Assembly (NCBI RefSeq): GCF_002811955.1
Contig: NZ_NPEF01000049.1
Location: 1-21,145, forward strand
Direction of reading: 5' to 3'
Origin: Leptospira ellisii
GTDB lineage: Bacteria > Spirochaetota > Leptospiria > Leptospirales > Leptospiraceae
Length of the DNA stretch: 21,145 nt
A program made the position numbers and the translations under genes. Under the pieces are notes generated by a model, which worked only from the letters and a program-made list of their open reading frames with translations, was not told the origin of the DNA and made no database searches. This document shows positions 17,305 to 21,145 of the stretch, in pieces; the first letter of the stretch is position 1, and each line of letters begins with the position of its first letter.

Positions 17305-18518
17305 TGACAGGAGTCGGCGATTACGGATTTGTCCGCAAAAACAGGGACGAAATCCTATCTGAATTGGAGGAAGGGTATCGAGCCCGTTTAGGGGAGGATA
17401 TCGATTTATCGATCGTGAGCGAAGACGGGATAAGGATGAGAATTTTGGCGGACGAACTCGATAAGATTCATTTGTTGGCGGAGAGCGTGTTCTATTCCAA
17501 TTTCGCTCATACCGCTTCCGGAGTTTCTTTGGATCGGGTTTTGAATCCGCTCGGTTCCGAACGTCAGCCCGCCAAACGCTCCATCGCCGTTCTGCGTTTT
17601 GCGGGAACGGAAGGGTCGGAGGTTCCGGCAGGCACGATATGTCAAACCGGGAGCGGGATTCTTTTTATTTCGATCGAATGGGGCATCGTAACCGGCGGTT
17701 TTGCGGATGTGAATGCGCAAACATTAGAAATATCTTATGGATTAAGCGGGAACGTGGCCGAGGGATCTATCAATACGATCAACACAGCCGTTGCCGGAAT
17801 CGATTCCGTGACCAATCCCGAACCGGCCCGCGGAGGTCGTACGATAGAAACGGATTACGAATATCTAAACCGTTTTATCGAAGAGGGAGTCAACGGAGGT
17901 TCGTCCGCCGCGAACGTGCAGGGTGTTTTGAATAATCTACCGTCCGTTCTAAACGCGGTCGTTTATGAAAATCCCACGGATTTCTTCGACGAAGACGGAC
18001 GTCCTCCCCATTCCATGGAAGCGGTGATAGAAGGCGGAACCGCCGCCGAGATCGGGGACGTATTCCTAAAAAATTGGCCGGGGGGTATCGAATCGTTCGG
18101 CGGGGAGTCGAGCACGATCATCGACAATAAGAACGTACCGAGGACGTATCACTTCAGTCGCCCTACGGAGGTTTCGGTTAACGTTTTGTTGGAGATCGTC
18201 AAGGATCCCGCGCTTTGGGTGAACGGATCCGAAACGGTAGTCAAGACGAATTGTATCAAGGTGATCGGAGGAGTGGATACGATCGGATCGGTTTCGACCC
18301 CTTATAAGGGGGAAGGAACGGGAGCCGACGTATTTTCATGGAGACTGATCGCCGCCCAGAGCGGGCTGGTCGAGTTCGATTCGGTAAAGGTATCTGGAAT
18401 AAAATCGATGACCGCAAAGGTCGGCTTGAGCGCTCCGGCTACACAGGAGGTTCTGGCGATGAACAGTCGGGAAAGGGCGAAGTTGATCACTTCGAACATT
18501 CAGGTGAATTTTTTATGA
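17301..18518 (+). CDS. Baseplate J-like wedge protein
   Basis: 405 residues, standard for the baseplate J/gp47 family. The N-terminal helix region (NRDEILSELEEGYRARLGED) is followed by LADELDKIHLLAESVFYSNF and GVSLDRVLNPLG, then the beta domain LRFAGTEGSEVPAGTICQTG and the highly typical PARGGRTIETDYEYLNRFIE and SSAANVQGVLNNLPSVLNAV helices. The C-terminus is a beta-rich wedge arm (VSVNVLLEIVKDPA). It forms the core of the wedge with gp25- and I-like partners. The start is either ATG 17301 (used here) or the adjacent ATG 17304. ATGA overlaps link it to both neighbours. All family landmarks that I can see are intact. Confidence 0.9.
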   Translation: MMTGVGDYGFVRKNRDEILSELEEGYRARLGEDIDLSIVSEDGIRMRILADELDKIHLLAESVFYSNFAHTASGVSLDRVLNPLGSERQPAKRSIAVLRFAGTEGSEVPAGTICQTGSGILFISIEWGIVTGGFADVNAQTLEISYGLSGNVAEGSINTINTAVAGIDSVTNPEPARGGRTIETDYEYLNRFIEEGVNGGSSAANVQGVLNNLPSVLNAVVYENPTDFFDEDGRPPHSMEAVIEGGTAAEIGDVFLKNWPGGIESFGGESSTIIDNKNVPRTYHFSRPTEVSVNVLLEIVKDPALWVNGSETVVKTNCIKVIGGVDTIGSVSTPYKGEGTGADVFSWRLIAAQSGLVEFDSVKVSGIKSMTAKVGLSAPATQEVLAMNSRERAKLITSNIQVNFL

Positions 18519-19495
18519 CGAGTTTAAACGAGGTCTTGGAAAAATATCCTTCTTCGATTTTTACCAGAGATCCGGAATCGACGATCGCCAAGCGTTGGAA
18601 AACGGATTTGGAATTGTTAAACGAAATACACGGTATGTTGAAGTCGATTTCCGGGGTTACGGACTATTCGGTTCAAAACGGAATCGTGTTGGATATGATC
18701 GGAAGGAATCTGAAACAGCCGCGGAACGGGATGGACGACTTTAGATACCGGATATTCCTTTCGATCGCGCGTCAAAAACGAAGATCCAAAGGAGATATAT
18801 TTTCCATGAACGAGATCGGTTCGCAGATTCTCGCGGGCACGGGAACGTTATACGAAATTAAAGAGCTATGTTACGGCGGGGAACCGATGTTGCTGGATGC
18901 GACGTTGACTTTAAACGGAGAGTTTCCTCTCTCCGGAAATACGAAACGTCCCGCGACGATCGAGGTCATTTTTACCGGATCCGTGGACGAACTTATCGTA
19001 ATACCGGAATTCGGCCGCGCCATTACACAAATTCGATCAGGCGGAGTAAGATCGATTATCCGGTATCGTTTTGAAATGTCCACGTCGGACGGGCGGTTAT
19101 ACGGAACGGCGCTCCGAGCTTCTGCGTTGGACGGGAGTTGGTCCATGAACGGATTCACTTTTATGTCCGGATCGCAAGTGAGTATTCGGCCGTATGAAAT
19201 CGCTTTTGGAACCGGCGGTCTATCGGGCGGAATTCCTAGAGTTCCTCAAAACGAGGATACGGGTTTGCAGAACGAAGTTTTCCGTAAACAAGTCGAAATC
19301 GGATCCGATTTGAGCGGAGGGCGAAATTTCAAATCGACGGTCAAGCAGGGTGAAATGATCGGCCAGGAGATCAACGAAGTTGGGTTGTTCGACGAAGACG
19401 GGGATCTTGTGTATCTAAAGACTTTCCCGTCAAAATCGAAGGATCATCTTATAGTTTATGATTTCGTTATAAGAGAGAATTTTATTATATTCTAA
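18515..19495 (+). CDS. Baseplate wedge protein I-like (DUF2612-like) with fibre-like C-terminus
   Basis: 326 residues from ATG 18515, overlapping the J-like stop; the frame stays open upstream inside the J gene. Residues about 1-165 resemble the DUF2612/gpI group: LDMIGRNLKQPRNGMDDFRY, FLSIARQKRRSKGDIFSMNE and GTLYEIKELCYGGEP are typical of the third wedge protein that lines the J-like subunit. Residues about 215-326 look different: FGTGGLSGGIPRVPQNEDTG, EVFRKQVEIGSDLSGG and INEVGLFDEDGDLVYLKTFP resemble N-terminal attachment domains of tail fibres. I infer a fused wedge plus fibre-attachment protein. The fibre gene follows after a 20-base AT-rich gap. Confidence 0.72.
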   Translation: MTSLNEVLEKYPSSIFTRDPESTIAKRWKTDLELLNEIHGMLKSISGVTDYSVQNGIVLDMIGRNLKQPRNGMDDFRYRIFLSIARQKRRSKGDIFSMNEIGSQILAGTGTLYEIKELCYGGEPMLLDATLTLNGEFPLSGNTKRPATIEVIFTGSVDELIVIPEFGRAITQIRSGGVRSIIRYRFEMSTSDGRLYGTALRASALDGSWSMNGFTFMSGSQVSIRPYEIAFGTGGLSGGIPRVPQNEDTGLQNEVFRKQVEIGSDLSGGRNFKSTVKQGEMIGQEINEVGLFDEDGDLVYLKTFPSKSKDHLIVYDFVIRENFIIF

Positions 19496-19505
19496 TATTA
19501 ATATA

Positions 19506-19511
19506 AGGAGT
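19506..19511 (+). promoter_or_regulatory. Strong ribosome binding site of the tail fibre gene
   Basis: AAGGAG six bases before ATG 19516, in an AT-rich 20-base spacer (19496-19515). This is the first non-overlapping junction after the baseplate genes, so the fibre is translated independently, as befits a high-copy product. Confidence 0.7.
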
Positions 19512-19515
19512 TACT

Positions 19516-20388
19516 ATGGCGGTATTTAATCCCGTAAAAACAAGAACTTGGAACAAAAGTACGCCGGCCGACGGCGACCTAATCGACGACGAATTCGACC
19601 GTCAATACGAGAATTTTCAGTATCTAAAGGATCGAATCGACGCGACGGACAATAATCTGATGAATTTGATTCTGCCGATCGGATGTATCATCGAAGACGG
19701 ACTAAATTTGGCTCCGACTACAAATTTTAAGGAAGCGAACGCGCAGGCGATTTCTCGTTCTTCGTTCGCGGTTTTGTGGAATGCGGTGCATAGAACGGTC
19801 ACCGGAGCGAACGCGTCCACGGATCGTATCACTTCCGCAAACCACGGATGCGAGGAAGGTCAGCTCGTAAAATTTTCCTTTACCGGAGGCGGCATCACCG
19901 CTCTGACGAAATATTACGTCCGCAATCCTTCGGCCAACGATTTTCAAATTTCCTCCACGCCGACGGGAAGCGTCGTCGATATCACCGCTTCTCAATCCGG
20001 AGAGATGATCATCAACGTGGAATACGGATTCGGAGACGGATCAACGACGTATAACGTTCCGGATCGTCGCGGAGTTTTTGCGAGAGGGGCAGGGGTTCAC
20101 GGTTCAAGGACTAATGCGAACTGTAACAATTATGACGCCTGTTCTGTAGGTTTCGAAGGACAGGATCAAATTCAGGGATTTATTCAAAGAGTTTTTCCGA
20201 GAAGTTATCAAGCCGGCTCCTCTGTCGCTGCATCTTCTGGCGCTTCGGAAACGAATGGTCTGGGCGGCGGTGCAACCCCGATAAATACAAGTATTTTCTT
20301 GTCCGATGGGACAAATGGTTCCCCGCGAACTGGAACTGAAACCACTTCAGTTTATACAGCCGTGAGGTACAAAGTAAGGGTAGCATAA
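19516..20388 (+). CDS. Tail fibre with collar domain (receptor-binding protein candidate)
   Basis: 290 residues. Residues about 1-50 form the attachment part (MAVFNPVKTRTWNKSTPADG). A phage tail-collar domain starts at about 55 (LPIGCIIEDG, then AISRSSFAVLWNAV) and resumes at about 172 with FGDGSTTYNVPDRRGVFARG. Between them is an extra beta-rich block of about 75 residues (94-170; NHGCEEGQLVKFSFTGGGI, KYYVRNPSANDFQIS). The C-terminus is Gly/Ser/Thr-rich and ends in a hydrophobic strand (TAVRYKVRVA), the usual trimer end of such fibres. It probably binds the target surface. Its TAA overlaps the next ATG, so the accessory gene is coupled, as expected for a fibre and its assembly partner. Confidence 0.85.
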   Translation: MAVFNPVKTRTWNKSTPADGDLIDDEFDRQYENFQYLKDRIDATDNNLMNLILPIGCIIEDGLNLAPTTNFKEANAQAISRSSFAVLWNAVHRTVTGANASTDRITSANHGCEEGQLVKFSFTGGGITALTKYYVRNPSANDFQISSTPTGSVVDITASQSGEMIINVEYGFGDGSTTYNVPDRRGVFARGAGVHGSRTNANCNNYDACSVGFEGQDQIQGFIQRVFPRSYQAGSSVAASSGASETNGLGGGATPINTSIFLSDGTNGSPRTGTETTSVYTAVRYKVRVA

Positions 20389-21077
20389 TGGATTATATAT
20401 TAAAAAAATTGAATAAAATAGCGTTGTGGATCAATCCGAGTTCGGAATTATTAGAAGGTGAGTCTGCATGGATCGATTTTGATCCGAATTTGCATGAGAT
20501 TGTATTTTCTCCTAACTACGGCCCTTGCATTGGAAATTCATTTGAAGCAGGCTTTGCCGAAGGAAAAGTGTTGGAATTCGAATCTAAAAAGGTTTACGAA
20601 AAAAAACGGGTGAAGAGAGAAGGCTTCAAAGTTGGAGCGATTCTATTTTAGAAACGGAAACATGGGAAAGTCCGTTTTCGAGATGATGGCGGAGCCTTTA
20701 TAGAAGGACAGATTTATACAGAAGAAGGTTGGAAATGTGATCTCGTCCAATAGGAAAAGTTCTATGATTCAATCGGTGAGTGGATTCTGTGAGGCTAAAA
20801 TCGTTTCCGGTTTTACTTTGAGCGCATTGCGGACGAGCAGCTCGACTTATTAGGTTTAGTCGGTTTAGATGATTCAATTCTTGATGAATGTACGGATGCA
20901 GATGGGCTTCTCGATTATCCAATGCACATCTCGGAACAAATGAAAAGAGTATTATGCGACGGAGAATTAAAGAATAAGCATGCTCTCGAAAGAGCATGCA
21001 ACTTAAAGGACTCGATTCGTTCTGCGCCATCTTTCGCGCGTTTATCGGAGATCGATATCAAGTCAGACTGGGACTAA
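20388..21077 (+). pseudogene. Broken tail fibre accessory/assembly gene (DUF4376-like)
   Basis: Starts at ATG 20388, overlapping the fibre stop. The first 87 codons (MDYILKKLNKIALWINPSSE and onward) are open to TAG 20649. The same frame continues protein-like (HGKVRFRDDGGAFIEGQIYT, then TEEGWKCDLVQ) to TAG 20751. From about 20764 the +1 frame gives CEAKIVSGFTLSAL. The original frame then resumes from about 20820 with ERIADEQLDLLGLVGLDD and runs to TAA 21075. SGFxxSAL followed by DQxxLLG is the pattern of DUF4376-type fibre accessory proteins. Joined up, it would be one protein of about 230 residues with two stops, two frameshifts and perhaps a deletion near 20820. The first 87 codons alone could still be made. 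Confidence 0.6.
20978..20999. repeat. Perfect 9-bp hairpin in the broken accessory gene
   Basis: GCATGCTCT-CGAA-AGAGCATGC, 9-bp arms and a 4-base loop. No T-run follows, and it lies inside the protein-like frame (KHALERACN), so it may be chance or a weak RNA hairpin rather than a terminator. Confidence 0.35.
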
Positions 21078-21145
21078 GGCGGATTCGAATATTTTTGATT
21101 GCTTACATAGGAATTAAGATTTAAATCGATACGACTGAGAATTTC

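Noticed and set aside
20978..20999. Hairpin as the terminator of the cassette
   Set aside because: No T-run follows and it lies within a protein-like frame.

Overview
The window looks like chromosomal DNA from a Leptospira species of fairly high GC content (a spirochaete). This rests on the mix of genes: a 7TM-DISM histidine kinase, a spirochaete-type lipoprotein, and a tail-gene set whose first protein resembles the LIC_12616 family. It also rests on repeated GGAACTCC-centred near-palindromes between genes. The genus call is an inference from pattern recognition, not from a database search.

Left part (1-9480), ordinary chromosome. A receiver/ATPase two-component protein enters from the left edge and ends at a strong hairpin terminator. 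Opposite it lie the overlapping genes bcp (thiol peroxidase) and pepA (leucyl aminopeptidase), read leftward. A gene-free stretch of about 500 bases follows, rich in palindromes and repeats. Next come a small repeat-like helical protein, a small lipoprotein, and a NarL/LuxR response regulator convergent with a 7TM-DISM histidine kinase. The last gene is a membrane-anchored family 18 glycosyl hydrolase. Two perfect hairpins close this part.

Right part (9676-21077), a contractile phage-tail cassette. All genes are on the plus strand and most are coupled by ATGA, GTGA or TAATG overlaps. The order is tail terminator, sheath (DUF3383-like), tube, two tail-assembly chaperones, tape measure, Dit-like protein, baseplate plug, hub, gp138-like spike, gp25-like wedge, baseplate J-like wedge, a second wedge with a fibre-like C-terminus, a collar-domain tail fibre, and a fibre accessory gene. 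This is the parts list of a minimal myophage (Mu/Pam3-like) tail. No capsid, portal, terminase, integrase, repressor or lysis gene is visible, and the left flank is chromosomal.

Two signs suggest decay. The tube gene has an in-frame TGA at codon 44, and the last gene is broken by two stops and apparently two frameshifts. The cassette is therefore either a tail-only remnant of a prophage or a former phage-tail-like particle (tailocin). If the tube stop is a sequencing error or is read through, the structural core would be complete enough to form a tail. The most interesting points are the tail-only layout, the tube stop, the domain inserted into the fibre collar, the receiver/ATPase protein without a phospho-acceptor histidine, and the intergenic palindrome family.
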